From JAVBKU01 sp031553875 (lineage in GTDB: Bacteria; Bacteroidota; Bacteroidia; Bacteroidales; Rikenellaceae), in the NCBI GenBank assembly GCA_031553875.1, contig JAVBKU010000036.1:1-50374 (forward strand): 50,374 nt of DNA, in the 5' to 3' direction. Numbering within the stretch: position 1 is the stretch's first letter; each line of letters starts with the position of its first letter. Positions 27,658-36,096 of the stretch are shown one piece after another. The notes under the pieces are model-generated. The model was not told where the DNA came from. It did not search any database and saw only the letters and a program-made list of their open reading frames with translations. The translations under genes were made by a program, and so were the position numbers.

Positions 27658-27806
27658 AGACGTACGAAGTCGTACGTCAGGAAATCTTCATCGGGCGGGG
27701 CGTCACAGACGCGTTAAGAGTTGAAAACGGAATCACATCCAATTCTCATTCCAGATGGACACTACCCGTGTGCCGGGAGGCACCCTTTTGCGTGTACAAA
27801 AGGTAC
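27658..27806 (+). repeat. Family I element, 3' half only (copy D, joined to family III)
   Basis: From about 27660 the sequence follows the 3' strand of family I (ACGTACGAAGTCGTACGTCA, then GGAAATCTTCATCGG and a G run). A stretch of about 80 nt not seen in other copies follows, then the tail hairpin with CCTTTTGCG...CAAAAGG (ending 27806). The 5' strands of the long stems are absent, replaced by the family III element. The spacer 27434-27876 thus holds the ffh promoter, this chimera and the groEL terminator, with no gene. Confidence 0.6.
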
Positions 27807-27826
27807 GAGAAAAGTTATTTGTACTA

Positions 27827-27858
27827 AAAATGGCGGTTGCAAAAGCAACCGCCATTTT
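27827..27858 (-). terminator. Terminator of groES-groEL
   Basis: AAAATGGCGGTTGC pairs with GCAACCGCCATTTT across an AAAA loop; on the minus strand the hairpin is followed by TTTTTAG. It lies 18 nt after the groEL stop and is strong in both directions. Confidence 0.88.
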
Positions 27859-27876
27859 CTATTCAGCCTTAACAGC

Positions 27877-29508
27877 TTACATCATGCCGCCCATACCTCC
27901 CATGCCTGCGGGCATCGGGGCGGGAGCTTCTTCCTTCTTGTCTACCAGGACGCACTCTGTGGTGAGGAACATCGACGCGATTGAAGCGGCGTTCTCCAGA
28001 GCCACGCGGGCCACCTTAGTCGGGTCGATGATACCGGCCTTCAGGAGGTCTTCGTACTTGTCGTCGCGGGCGTTGTAACCCATGGCGCCCTTGCCTTCCT
28101 TAACCTTGGCTACCACTACCGAGCCTTCGCCGCCGGCGTTGGCCACGATCTGGCGCAGGGGTTCTTCCACGGCGCGCTTAACGATGAGGATACCTGTGGT
28201 CTCGTCGTCGTTGTAGCCCTTCATATTTTCGAGGGCACTCACGGCGCGGATGTAGGCCACACCGCCTCCGGGGATGATACCCTCTTCGACGGCGGCGCGG
28301 GTAGCGGCCAGGGCGTCGTCCACGCGGTCTTTCTTCTCCTTCATCTCAACTTCGGTGGCGGCACCCACGTAGAGCACGGCCACACCACCAGCCAGCTTGG
28401 CGAGGCGTTCGGCCAGCTTTTCCTTGTCGTAGTCGGAAGTAGATACTTCCATCTGCTTACGGATCTGGGCCACGCGGGCGTCGATAGCGTCCTTAGAGCC
28501 GCTGCCGTTCACGATAGTGGTGTTTTCCTTATTGATAGAGAGTTTGTCGGCAGTACCCAGCATCTCGAGGGTCGCCTGGTCGAGGCGCAGGCCCTTTTCT
28601 TCAGAGATCACGGTACCTCCGGTGAGGATGGCGATATCTTCGAGCATCTCCTTGCGGCGGTCGCCAAAACCGGGAGCCTTCACGGCGGCGATCTTAATGG
28701 TACCCCTCAGTTTGTTCACCACCAGGGCCGCCAGAGCCTCGCCATCTACGTCTTCGGCGATAACCACCAGTGCACGACCGCTCTGGGCTACGGGCTCGAG
28801 AACGCCCATAAGCTCCTTCATGGTAGAGATCTTCTTATCGGTGATAAGGATGTAAGGTTTGTCCATCACGGCCTCCATCTTCTCGGAATCGGTGATGAAG
28901 TAGGGAGATATATATCCGCGGTCGAACTGCATACCTTCCACCACGTCGACGTGAGTTTCGGTACCCTTGGCTTCTTCTACGGTGATAACGCCTTCCTTCT
29001 TTACCTTGCCCATAGCCTCGGCGATGAGCTTGCCTATGGTGTTGTCGTTGTTGGCCGAAATGGTGGCTACCTGCTCTACCTTCTTGATATCGTCGCCCAC
29101 TTCCTGGCTCTGCTTGCGGAGGTTCTCCACAACAGCGGCCACGGCCTTATCGATACCCCTCTTCAGGTCCATCGGGTTGGCGCCTGCGGTCACGTTCTTG
29201 ATACCCACGCTGATGATTGCCTGGGCAAGTACGGTGGCGGTAGTGGTACCGTCGCCGGCGTCGTCGGCGGTCTTGGAGGCTACCTCTTTGACCATCTGCG
29301 CACCCATGTTGGCGAAGCCGTTGTCGAGTTCGATCTCTTTAGCTACGGTCACGCCGTCCTTGGTGATCTGCGGTGCGCCGAATTTCTTATCAATAACCAC
29401 GTTGCGGCCTTTGGGGCCGAGGGTTACTTTCACCGCGTTGGCCAGGGCGTCTACACCTTCCTTGAGTAGCTCGCGGGCCTCCATATTATATTTTATCTCT
29501 TTTGCCAT
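27877..29508 (-). CDS. groEL: Chaperonin GroEL (60 kDa)
   Basis: A 543-residue cytosolic chaperonin that folds proteins in a double heptameric ring with GroES. Signatures are 'TLGPKGRNVVIDKKFG' near the N-terminus, the ATP-binding 'DAGDGTTTATVLAQ', the apical 'VVEGMQFDRGYISPYF', 'AVEEGIIPGGGVAYIRA', and a Gly-Met tail 'MPAGMGGMGGMM'. The length is normal. It is second in the groES-groEL operon, 44 nt after groES. Confidence 0.98.
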   Translation of the reverse strand: MAKEIKYNMEARELLKEGVDALANAVKVTLGPKGRNVVIDKKFGAPQITKDGVTVAKEIELDNGFANMGAQMVKEVASKTADDAGDGTTTATVLAQAIISVGIKNVTAGANPMDLKRGIDKAVAAVVENLRKQSQEVGDDIKKVEQVATISANNDNTIGKLIAEAMGKVKKEGVITVEEAKGTETHVDVVEGMQFDRGYISPYFITDSEKMEAVMDKPYILITDKKISTMKELMGVLEPVAQSGRALVVIAEDVDGEALAALVVNKLRGTIKIAAVKAPGFGDRRKEMLEDIAILTGGTVISEEKGLRLDQATLEMLGTADKLSINKENTTIVNGSGSKDAIDARVAQIRKQMEVSTSDYDKEKLAERLAKLAGGVAVLYVGAATEVEMKEKKDRVDDALAATRAAVEEGIIPGGGVAYIRAVSALENMKGYNDDETTGILIVKRAVEEPLRQIVANAGGEGSVVVAKVKEGKGAMGYNARDDKYEDLLKAGIIDPTKVARVALENAASIASMFLTTECVLVDKKEEAPAPMPAGMGGMGGMM

Positions 29509-29552
29509 TTTGTTTATGATGCTTTAAAACGTTTAACGATTACTGCTTGCAA

Positions 29553-29822
29553 TTAGATGATAGCGAGGATATCGCTCTGCTTCATTATGATGAGGTCCTT
29601 GCTGTCGAAGTTAACTTCGGTACCGGCGTACTTGCCGTAAAGCACCTGGTCGCCGACCTTGACTTCCATCTTCACTTCGCTTGTGCCGGGGCCTACGGCC
29701 AGCACCTTGCCTGCGAGGGGTTTCTCCTTTGCGGTGTCGGGGATGAACAGTCCGCCCGCGGTCTTCTCTTCAGCGGGATTGGGTTCGATGAGCACCCTGT
29801 CTGATAATGGTTTGATGTTCAT
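29553..29822 (-). CDS. groES: Co-chaperonin GroES (10 kDa)
   Basis: An 89-residue lid for GroEL. It has the start 'MNIKPLSDRVLIEPNPAEEK', the mobile loop 'KTAGGLFIPDTAKEKP', 'GKVLAVGPGT', 'VGDQVLYGKYAGTEV' and the end 'LIIMKQSDILAII'. The length is slightly short but complete. It is first in the operon. No CIRCE element is seen upstream; a TATATTTA sequence (minus, 29861-29854) is one base off the -7 consensus. Confidence 0.97.
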   Translation of the reverse strand: MNIKPLSDRVLIEPNPAEEKTAGGLFIPDTAKEKPLAGKVLAVGPGTSEVKMEVKVGDQVLYGKYAGTEVNFDSKDLIIMKQSDILAII

Positions 29823-30173
29823 AGTAAAAAGTGTTAGAGGTTTGATTTAAAATTAAATATATAATGCGGAATTCCCCTCTTGGGAGGAGAACTCATCTAT
29901 TTGTCAATACTATTTGCGCTGCCGCCCGCGGTGCGCTTAGTGGTTTCGGGGGCATTCCAGCTATCGCCGCGGTGCGCGTTGACTTTTTCCCGGAAACCGG
30001 ATTTAGGTCTGTTCACAATACGTGCCAAAGCTTTATTGGCAGATTTTCTCCATCGGGGTGTGCCAAAATTGACCGGTATGCTGTCAGAATGGTGTCACTA
30101 TGTCAGTCGGAGGCGCTGTCGTGGCCATATATTTTGCCTGAACGTCCCTCCCCGCACCGAAACCCGAACGGGT
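29823..30173. other. 351-nt spacer upstream of groES
   Basis: No gene is supported here. It contains a -7-like TATATTTA (minus, 29861-29854), an AAACCCG/CGGGTTT hairpin overlapping the helicase stop (30160-30175), and two minus-strand TTTGGCAC motifs (near 30072-30065 and 30030-30023). The second, TGGCACG followed by TATTGTGA, partly resembles a sigma-54 -24/-12 site but lacks the -12 GC. Open frames on the plus strand here have no recognisable products. Confidence 0.5.
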
Positions 30174-32279
30174 TTAACGCCCCCTGCCTCCGGTCTTCCT
30201 GCCGACCTTGGCTCCTTTGCCTGCCGGGGCTGAGCCTTTGCGTGCGCCGAAGCCTCCTGTCGAAGCGCCCTTGCGTGTAGCACCGAAGCCGCCGGAAGAG
30301 CTTTTGGCCCCCTTGCGGAATCCGCCGCGGTCAGCGCCCCAGCTGTTGCCGCCGCGCTCTCCATCACCGCCATGAGCTTTGGAACCACCGCCGCTGAAAT
30401 CCTTGGCGCCGTCCCATGAACCGGCGTCCCAGCCTACGCTGTCCCACTCGTCCTTGTTCCAACCTTTGCCGCCCGAGGGTTTGCCCTTGGCGTCGCTTGC
30501 GGAGCCTTTGCGGAAGGCAGGGGCATCGCCGCCCTTGCGCGGAGCGGAGAAGTCGTCACCGTATGATTTTTTGCCGCCTTTGGGTTTACTGGCCTCGAAA
30601 TCCTGTCCGCCCTTGCGGTCGTTGTCGCCGAAGCCGTTGTCGTGGTAATTTTTGTTTTTGCGGGGACCACCTTTCCTGCCGTCGCCGCTGAACTTACCGC
30701 CGCCGGCTCCATCTTGAGCTATCTCGGCGATGGGGCGTCCACCCTTATCGATGTTGTTCAACGCACGGATCACCGCTTCGGCCTCAGAGAAGGGTACGGT
30801 GACAAAGGAGAAGCTCTCCATTATCTTGATGTCGTTGATGCTGCTGTCCGATAGTTTACACTCCTTCTTGAGCATGTCGGAAAGCTTTCGGCCGTTGAGG
30901 CCGTCTAACAGTCCTATGGAGAGAAACAGGCGTGCCGTACCCCTGCGGTCTACGTTTATGGAACGTATCTCGGGGTAGTGACTCTCCTCGAGTTCATTGT
31001 TGAAGGCCAGGCGCAGGAGCGATCCCAGCGCCACTTCGGGAGAGTAGGAGGCAAGTATGTCGCCCGCCATTTCGGTATATTCCGAGTATGTTTCGTTCGC
31101 CACGATCTCCGTGAGATCTTCCTTGATCTTCTTGCGCTTGGCCTCGATGATGTCGGCCACTGTGGGGAGCGGCACCTTCTTGATGTCGGCCTTGATCTCC
31201 TTTTTCATGTAGCCGAACTGCCTGTACTCGGAGCTCGATATGAAGGTGATGGCCGTGCCCTGGTTGCCCGCGCGACCCGTACGACCTATACGGTGAACGT
31301 ACGACTCGGAGTCCTGCGGCAGAGAATAATTGATGACATGGGTGAGATTGTTGACGTCGATTCCACGCGCGGCCACGTCGGTGGCCACGAGTATGTTGAC
31401 TTTCTTCTTCTTGAACGAGCGCAGAATTTTCTCCCTCTGGGCCTGCGAAATGTCGCCATGGAGGCCGTCGGCTGCGTAGCCGCGATCGTTGAGGCGCGAT
31501 ACGATGTCGTCAACTCCCACCTTGGTACGACAGAAGACGATACCATAGAACTCGTTCTCAACGTCTATAATACGTGTCAGGGCGTCGAACTTGTCGCTCT
31601 CCCTCACCTCGAAATATATCTGGTCCGTGAGATCGGCGGTCATCTGCTGCGACTCGACTTTGAGGGTCTCCACGTCGCGCATGTATTTCTTCGACAGGTT
31701 GGCTATCTTCTGCGGCATGGTGGCCGAAAAGAGGAGCACCTGGCGTTGTTCGTTACTCTGGGCGAGGATCTCTTCCACGTCTTCGATAAAGCCCATGTTG
31801 AGCATCTCGTCGGCTTCGTCGAGCACCAGCCACTTGAGCTGCGACAGGTCGAGGGTCTTGCGGCGCAGGTGGTCCAGTATACGCCCGGGCGTACCTACCA
31901 CTATGTCGATGCCTTTGTCGAGGCGGCGGAGCTGCTCGACGATCGAGGCGCCGCCGTAGATGGGGGCTATCGCGATCTTTTTGCGGTTGAACGATAGGAG
32001 CTCTTCGGTCACCTGCAGGGCCAGCTCCCTCGTGGGGACGAGGATCAGGGCCTGGGTGGTCTTCTTGATGGGTTTGATCCGTTCGAGTATGGGGAGGCCG
32101 AAGGCGGCGGTCTTACCCGTGCCGGTTTGGGCCTGTCCTATGATGTCGTTGGAGGTGTTGAGGAGGGCGGGTATCGTCAGCCTCTGGATGGGTGAGGGAG
32201 TCTCGAAACCCTTGGCTTCCAACGCTTGGAGGGTCTCTTCGGAGAGCCCCAGTGCGCGGAATTCTTCTAATTTTTGCAT
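30174..32279 (-). CDS. DEAD-box RNA helicase with DbpA-type RNA-binding domain
   Basis: A 701-residue ATP-dependent RNA helicase of the DeaD/CsdA type, acting in ribosome assembly and RNA turnover. Motifs are Q-motif 'FETPSPIQRLTIPALL', 'AQTGTGKTAAFGLP', 'PTRELALQV', 'VLDEADEMLNMGF', 'LLFSATMP', 'VATDVAARGIDV' and 'HRIGRTGRAGNQG'. A DbpA-like RNA-binding domain follows around residues 455-535 ('RLFLSIGLLDGLNGRKLSDM'). The last 155 residues or so are disordered, rich in Gly, Lys, Asp and Ser, and end in repeated 'GGFGA.KG' units with a basic C-terminus, typical of cold-shock helicases. It has an exact -7 box just upstream. Confidence 0.93.
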   Translation of the reverse strand: MQKLEEFRALGLSEETLQALEAKGFETPSPIQRLTIPALLNTSNDIIGQAQTGTGKTAAFGLPILERIKPIKKTTQALILVPTRELALQVTEELLSFNRKKIAIAPIYGGASIVEQLRRLDKGIDIVVGTPGRILDHLRRKTLDLSQLKWLVLDEADEMLNMGFIEDVEEILAQSNEQRQVLLFSATMPQKIANLSKKYMRDVETLKVESQQMTADLTDQIYFEVRESDKFDALTRIIDVENEFYGIVFCRTKVGVDDIVSRLNDRGYAADGLHGDISQAQREKILRSFKKKKVNILVATDVAARGIDVNNLTHVINYSLPQDSESYVHRIGRTGRAGNQGTAITFISSSEYRQFGYMKKEIKADIKKVPLPTVADIIEAKRKKIKEDLTEIVANETYSEYTEMAGDILASYSPEVALGSLLRLAFNNELEESHYPEIRSINVDRRGTARLFLSIGLLDGLNGRKLSDMLKKECKLSDSSINDIKIMESFSFVTVPFSEAEAVIRALNNIDKGGRPIAEIAQDGAGGGKFSGDGRKGGPRKNKNYHDNGFGDNDRKGGQDFEASKPKGGKKSYGDDFSAPRKGGDAPAFRKGSASDAKGKPSGGKGWNKDEWDSVGWDAGSWDGAKDFSGGGSKAHGGDGERGGNSWGADRGGFRKGAKSSSGGFGATRKGASTGGFGARKGSAPAGKGAKVGRKTGGRGR

Positions 32280-32299
32280 AAAATGTCGTTAGTGTCCGG

Positions 32300-32307
32300 C
32301 AAAGATA
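32300..32307 (-). promoter_or_regulatory. -7 box of the DEAD-box helicase gene
   Basis: The minus strand reads TATCTTTG, an exact TAnnTTTG match, 21 nt before the start codon. The leader is short, which is unusual for cold-shock helicases. Confidence 0.55.
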
Positions 32308-32378
32308 GATTAAAATAATGGTTTTAGGCGTATTTCTCCGTTTATTCCGCTCCGGGAGGGCGGTGGGTGCATGAAAAA

Positions 32379-32405
32379 GCGCCGCGGACATTTTGTCCGC
32401 GGCGC
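32379..32405 (-). terminator. Terminator after the EF-G2-like gene
   Basis: GCGCCGCGGACA pairs perfectly with TGTCCGCGGCGC (12 bp, 3-nt loop); on the minus strand it is followed by TTTTTC. A second hairpin, GCCGCCC/GGGCGGC at 32433-32450, precedes it with a T7 run between, so termination appears doubled. Confidence 0.88.
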
Positions 32406-32469
32406 ATCAAAAAAAGGGGAAACATCCGCCCCGCCGCCCGATGGGGCGGCATGGAGATTACATAACGGC

Positions 32470-34623
32470 CTAATCTTCGTCGGTGTCGGCGTAGGCCTTG
32501 AGCAGTTTGTCCTGCACATCGGCGGGCACCTGCTCGTAGGAGGCCAGCTTCATGGTGTAGGTGGCGCGGCCGTTGGTCAGCGAGCTGAGCGTGGTCGAGT
32601 AACGGTACATCTCGGCCAGCGGCACACGGGCCTGTATCTTCTCGAAGCCGTGGTCGCTGCTCATACCCTCGATCATGGCCCTGCGGTTCTGCAGGTCGCT
32701 CATCACGTCGCCCATTCTGTCCGAGGGTACGAGCACCTCGACACTGTAGATCGGCTCCATGATCTTCGGCCCGGCATTCTTAAAGGCCTCCTTGAAGGCG
32801 TTGCGTCCGGCCAGCTTGAACGAGAGTTCGTTTGAATCCACCGGGTGCATCTTGCCGTCATAGACGATCACACGTATATCGCGGGCGTAGGAGCCTGTGA
32901 GCGGCCCCTGCTCCATCTTTTCCATTATACCCTTGAGAATAGCGGGTAGGAAACGGGCGTCGATGGCCCCGCCCACGATGGCGCTGCAGAACACCAGTTT
33001 ACCGCCCCAGTCGAGGTCTACCTCTTCCTTGTTCTTGATATTGATGTTCATGTCCTTGCCGTCGATCTTGAGCTTCACGGGGTCGGGCATGCCGTCGTGG
33101 TAAGGCTCGATCATCAGGTACACCTCGCCGAACTGTCCCGCGCCGCCCGACTGCTTCTTGTGGCGGTAGTTGGCTGCGGCCATCTTGGTGATGGTCTCCC
33201 GGTAGGGGATCTTGGGTGCGAAGAATTCCACCTCGAGCTTACTACCGTTGTTGGCCAGCTGCCACTTGAGTATGTTGAGGTGGTGTTCGCCCTGGCCCTG
33301 CACGATGATCTGCTTGAGCTCCTTGGAGTATTCCACGACGATGGTGGGGTCCTCGAACGAAGCCTTGGTGAGCAGTTCGCCCAGCTTCTCTTCTTCGCCG
33401 CTCTTCGCTGTCTTGATCGCAGCGCGGTAGCGGGGCTCGGGGAAGTGTATGGGGTCGATGACTATGGAGGGGTCGGTCGAGAGGGTGTGGTTGGTCTTGG
33501 TGCCCTTGAGCTTCACGGTGCAGCCTATGTCGCCGGCCATCATTTCCGTCACCTTGACCCTGCCACGGCCTGCTACGGCGAAGAGCTGCGATATTTTTTC
33601 CTTGTTGCCGGTCTTGGTGTTGGTCAGCTCCATGCCTTCCGCCACCTTGCCCGAGATCACCCTGAAATAGCTCACCTCTCCCAGATGCGGCTCGATGGCA
33701 CTCTTGAAGACGAAAAGCGTGGTCGCACCCTTAGCGTCGGGAGAGATCTCCTTGCCGTCGACAGTGGTGAAGTTGGGGGCCTTGAGCGGGCCGGGGGCCA
33801 CGTTGATGATGAACTCCATCAGGCGCTTTGTGCCGATGTCCTTCTTGCCTGAGGCGCAGAATACGGGCATCAGGTCCCTTTTCGCCAGGCCCAGCTTGAG
33901 GCCCGAGCGCATTTCGTCCTGAGTGAGGTTACCCTTCTCGAAGTAGAGCTCCATAAGGGCCTCGTCGTTCTCGGCCGCGGCCTCCACGAGTATGTTGTGC
34001 AGTTCACTTGCGCGTTCCATTTCGCTCTCGGGGATGGGCAGCTCCTCGCGGATGCCGGTGTCGCCCTTGAACTTGTACATCTTCATCAGCAGCACGTCGA
34101 TGAAGGCGTCGAACCCGGGGCCCGGGTTCACGGGGTATTGCACTATCACGGCCTTGACTTTCGACGAGGCGTTTATCGACTCCATGGTCGCGTCCCATGA
34201 CGCCTTCTCGCTGTCGAGCTGGTTGACCAGGGCGATGATGGGTTTCTCGTACTTGCGGGCGTAGCGGGCCTGTATCTCGGTACCCACTTCGAAGCCGTTC
34301 TGGGCGTTGAATATCATCACCCCCACGTCGGCCACCTTGAAGGCCGAGAAGAGGCCCCCGCAGAAGTCATCGCTACCCGGGGTGTCGATGATGTTGAGTT
34401 TAAAGCCGTTGTATTCGGTGAAAAGAATTGTGGAAAATATCGAACGTTTGTAGATGTGTTCGATGTCGGTAAAGTCTGACAGCGTGTTTTCGGACTCGAC
34501 GTTACCCCTGCGTTCTATAACCTTGCCTTCGAACGCCATGGCTTCGGCCAGGGTCGTCTTGCCCGAGCCCGAAGCTCCCAGCAAAACCACGTTTTTGATC
34601 TCATTTGTCGGATATGTCTTCAT
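32470..34623 (-). CDS. EF-G paralogue (EF-G2-like) with degenerate GTPase site
   Basis: A 717-residue ribosomal translocase of the EF-G family, with five domains in the normal order. The P-loop is 'GASGSGKT' (16-23) instead of the A-H-V/I-D-A-G-K-T form. Switch I lacks the Mg-binding Thr (K-R-S-I-F where EF-G has R-G-I-T). Switch II reads D80-T-P-G-S84-D-D-F, with Ser in place of the catalytic His. The base motif is N134-Q-L-D137. From memory, Bacteroides EF-G2 (fusA2) translocates without GTP hydrolysis and supports growth under starvation; the residues here fit that type. The upstream 34624-34791 spacer is AT-rich without an exact -7 match, so regulation may need an activator (inference). 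Confidence 0.9.
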   Translation of the reverse strand: MKTYPTNEIKNVVLLGASGSGKTTLAEAMAFEGKVIERRGNVESENTLSDFTDIEHIYKRSIFSTILFTEYNGFKLNIIDTPGSDDFCGGLFSAFKVADVGVMIFNAQNGFEVGTEIQARYARKYEKPIIALVNQLDSEKASWDATMESINASSKVKAVIVQYPVNPGPGFDAFIDVLLMKMYKFKGDTGIREELPIPESEMERASELHNILVEAAAENDEALMELYFEKGNLTQDEMRSGLKLGLAKRDLMPVFCASGKKDIGTKRLMEFIINVAPGPLKAPNFTTVDGKEISPDAKGATTLFVFKSAIEPHLGEVSYFRVISGKVAEGMELTNTKTGNKEKISQLFAVAGRGRVKVTEMMAGDIGCTVKLKGTKTNHTLSTDPSIVIDPIHFPEPRYRAAIKTAKSGEEEKLGELLTKASFEDPTIVVEYSKELKQIIVQGQGEHHLNILKWQLANNGSKLEVEFFAPKIPYRETITKMAAANYRHKKQSGGAGQFGEVYLMIEPYHDGMPDPVKLKIDGKDMNINIKNKEEVDLDWGGKLVFCSAIVGGAIDARFLPAILKGIMEKMEQGPLTGSYARDIRVIVYDGKMHPVDSNELSFKLAGRNAFKEAFKNAGPKIMEPIYSVEVLVPSDRMGDVMSDLQNRRAMIEGMSSDHGFEKIQARVPLAEMYRYSTTLSSLTNGRATYTMKLASYEQVPADVQDKLLKAYADTDED

Positions 34624-34791
34624 AATTTGAGGGTATTATGTTAATGATCCAGTGACTTTTTGAGGATGTAAAGAACAATGACTCTAAAATTATAAAAAAT
34701 TAATCTGAATTCCCATAGGGGCCCTCAAAATATTTTCATATTCAGTGGTTTTGGGTGTCAGAGATGCTTTAAGAAAATATTATTTATTTAG

Positions 34792-35015
34792 AAGGCGCAA
34801 CGCGCTTATGATCCCCGCATCTGAAGATTTACGCCCGGAATAGAAGCGCAGTAAATCCGTTAAGAACTCCCAGCATGTCTGACGACGTTAGGCGAAGCCC
34901 TGAAGGGGTGAGACTAAAAGGAGGAGTTCTGGGATTTAGGATTTACAAGCGTATATTCAGGAAATCTTCATCGGCGGGGTGTATTTTGGGTACCTTTTGT
35001 ACAAGCAAAAGGTAC
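34792..35015 (+). repeat. Family I structured element, copy E
   Basis: Head hairpin GCGC/GCGC (34795-34805). Stems: CCCCGC 34813-34818 with GCGGGG 34974-34979; GAAGATTT 34823-34830 with AAATCTTC 34962-34969; GAATA 34838-34842 with TATTC 34954-34958; GTAAATCC 34851-34858 with GGATTTAC 34939-34946 (perfect); TCCCAG 34868-34873 with CTGGGA 34929-34934. The apical arm is TTAG/CTAA with CCC/GGG inside. Perfect tail hairpin GTACCTTTTG/CAAAAGGTAC (34990-35015). It lies between divergent genes and ends 20 nt before the gpsA -7 box. Confidence 0.82.
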
Positions 35016-35034
35016 AAAAGTGCTTATCTCTTAT

Positions 35035-35042
35035 TATATTTG
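35035..35042 (+). promoter_or_regulatory. -7 box of gpsA-pgi
   Basis: TATATTTG, an exact TAnnTTTG match, about 20 nt before ATG 35063. The position where a -33 box would be is occupied by the end of the family I tail hairpin. Confidence 0.65.
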
Positions 35043-35062
35043 TGCGTTAAAAACACGCAGTA

Positions 35063-36070
35063 ATGGCTTACGTGATAGATAAAGAGGCCAAGTGTGCGGT
35101 GGTAGGCTACGGTAGCTGGGCCACGGCGCTGGTCAAGATACTCCTCGAGAACGAGGCCGAGGTGCGCTGGCATATCCGCGACCGCGAGGTCATCGAGCAT
35201 ATCCGGCGCGAACATACCAATCCCCGCTACCTGCGCGACGTGCACTTCAACCCCGAACGTCTGAAAATGTCGGACGATATCGACGAAGTTGTGCGCGATG
35301 CGGGTATCGTGATCCTCGCCATGCCTTCGGTATATATGCAGGATACGCTCTCGAAGCTTACCGTACCCCTGAACGAAAAATTCGTGGTGTCGGCCATCAA
35401 GGGGATAGTCCCGGGACGGCTTGTCACCATCGCCGAATACCTCAATTCCGACTACGGCGTGCCGTTCGCCCAGATAGGCATCATCACCGGTCCCTGCCAC
35501 GCCGAGGAGGTGGCCCTCGAACGCCTCTCCTACCTTACGGTCGTGTGCAAGGACGAATGCAACTCCCACCTGCTTGAGGCCAAACTCCGCACCTCTTATA
35601 TAATGACCACCTGCTCGTCGGACATCTACGGCACGGAATACGCCTCGGTGCTCAAGAACATCTACGCCATCGCCGTGGGAATATGCCACGGGTTGGGTTA
35701 CGGCGACAATTTCATGGCCGTTATCACTTCCAACGGAGCTATGGAGATGTCGCGTTTTATGGACGAAACCTACCCCTCACCCCGCAACACTTTCGCCTCG
35801 GCATACCTGGGCGACCTTATAGTCACGGCCTACTCGCAGTTCAGCCGCAACCGTACCTTCGGGATGATGATAGGCAAGGGCTACCCTGTACGCACGGCCC
35901 AGATGGAGATGAATATGGTGGCCGAGGGTTATTACGCCTCGGAGTGCATCCACTCGCTCAACGAGCGTTTCGGCGTCGATATGCCCATCGCCGGGGCGGT
36001 GTACGATATACTTTACAGGAACAAACCCGCTCGCAAGACCATAGCCGAGCTGACAAAGAAATTAATTTAG
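35063..36070 (+). CDS. gpsA: Glycerol-3-phosphate dehydrogenase [NAD(P)+]
   Basis: Reduces dihydroxyacetone phosphate to sn-glycerol 3-phosphate, the backbone for phospholipids. The dinucleotide fold reads 'AVVGYGSWATALVKILLEN' (a variant of G-x-G-S-W-G-T-A). Other features are 'SAIKGI' with the catalytic-site Lys, 'GPCHAEEVALERLSY', and 'TEYASVLKNIYAIAVGICHGLGYGDN' with the second Lys. The length (335) is normal. It is first in a two-gene unit, with pgi 26 nt downstream; together they draw on central glycolytic intermediates. Confidence 0.95.
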   Translation: MAYVIDKEAKCAVVGYGSWATALVKILLENEAEVRWHIRDREVIEHIRREHTNPRYLRDVHFNPERLKMSDDIDEVVRDAGIVILAMPSVYMQDTLSKLTVPLNEKFVVSAIKGIVPGRLVTIAEYLNSDYGVPFAQIGIITGPCHAEEVALERLSYLTVVCKDECNSHLLEAKLRTSYIMTTCSSDIYGTEYASVLKNIYAIAVGICHGLGYGDNFMAVITSNGAMEMSRFMDETYPSPRNTFASAYLGDLIVTAYSQFSRNRTFGMMIGKGYPVRTAQMEMNMVAEGYYASECIHSLNERFGVDMPIAGAVYDILYRNKPARKTIAELTKKLI

Positions 36071-36096
36071 AAAAATTCAAAAACCAAATATAGACC

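Noticed and set aside
29864..30280. Plus-strand open frames in the groES upstream spacer
   Set aside because: Cys- and Arg-rich products with no motif, overlapping the helicase C-terminus; composition unlike real genes here.
32470..34623. Tet(M/Q)-type tetracycline-resistance ribosomal protection protein
   Set aside because: Those keep an intact GTPase site with the DTPGH motif and have a different N-terminus; this protein has DTPGS and the EF-G2-like start.
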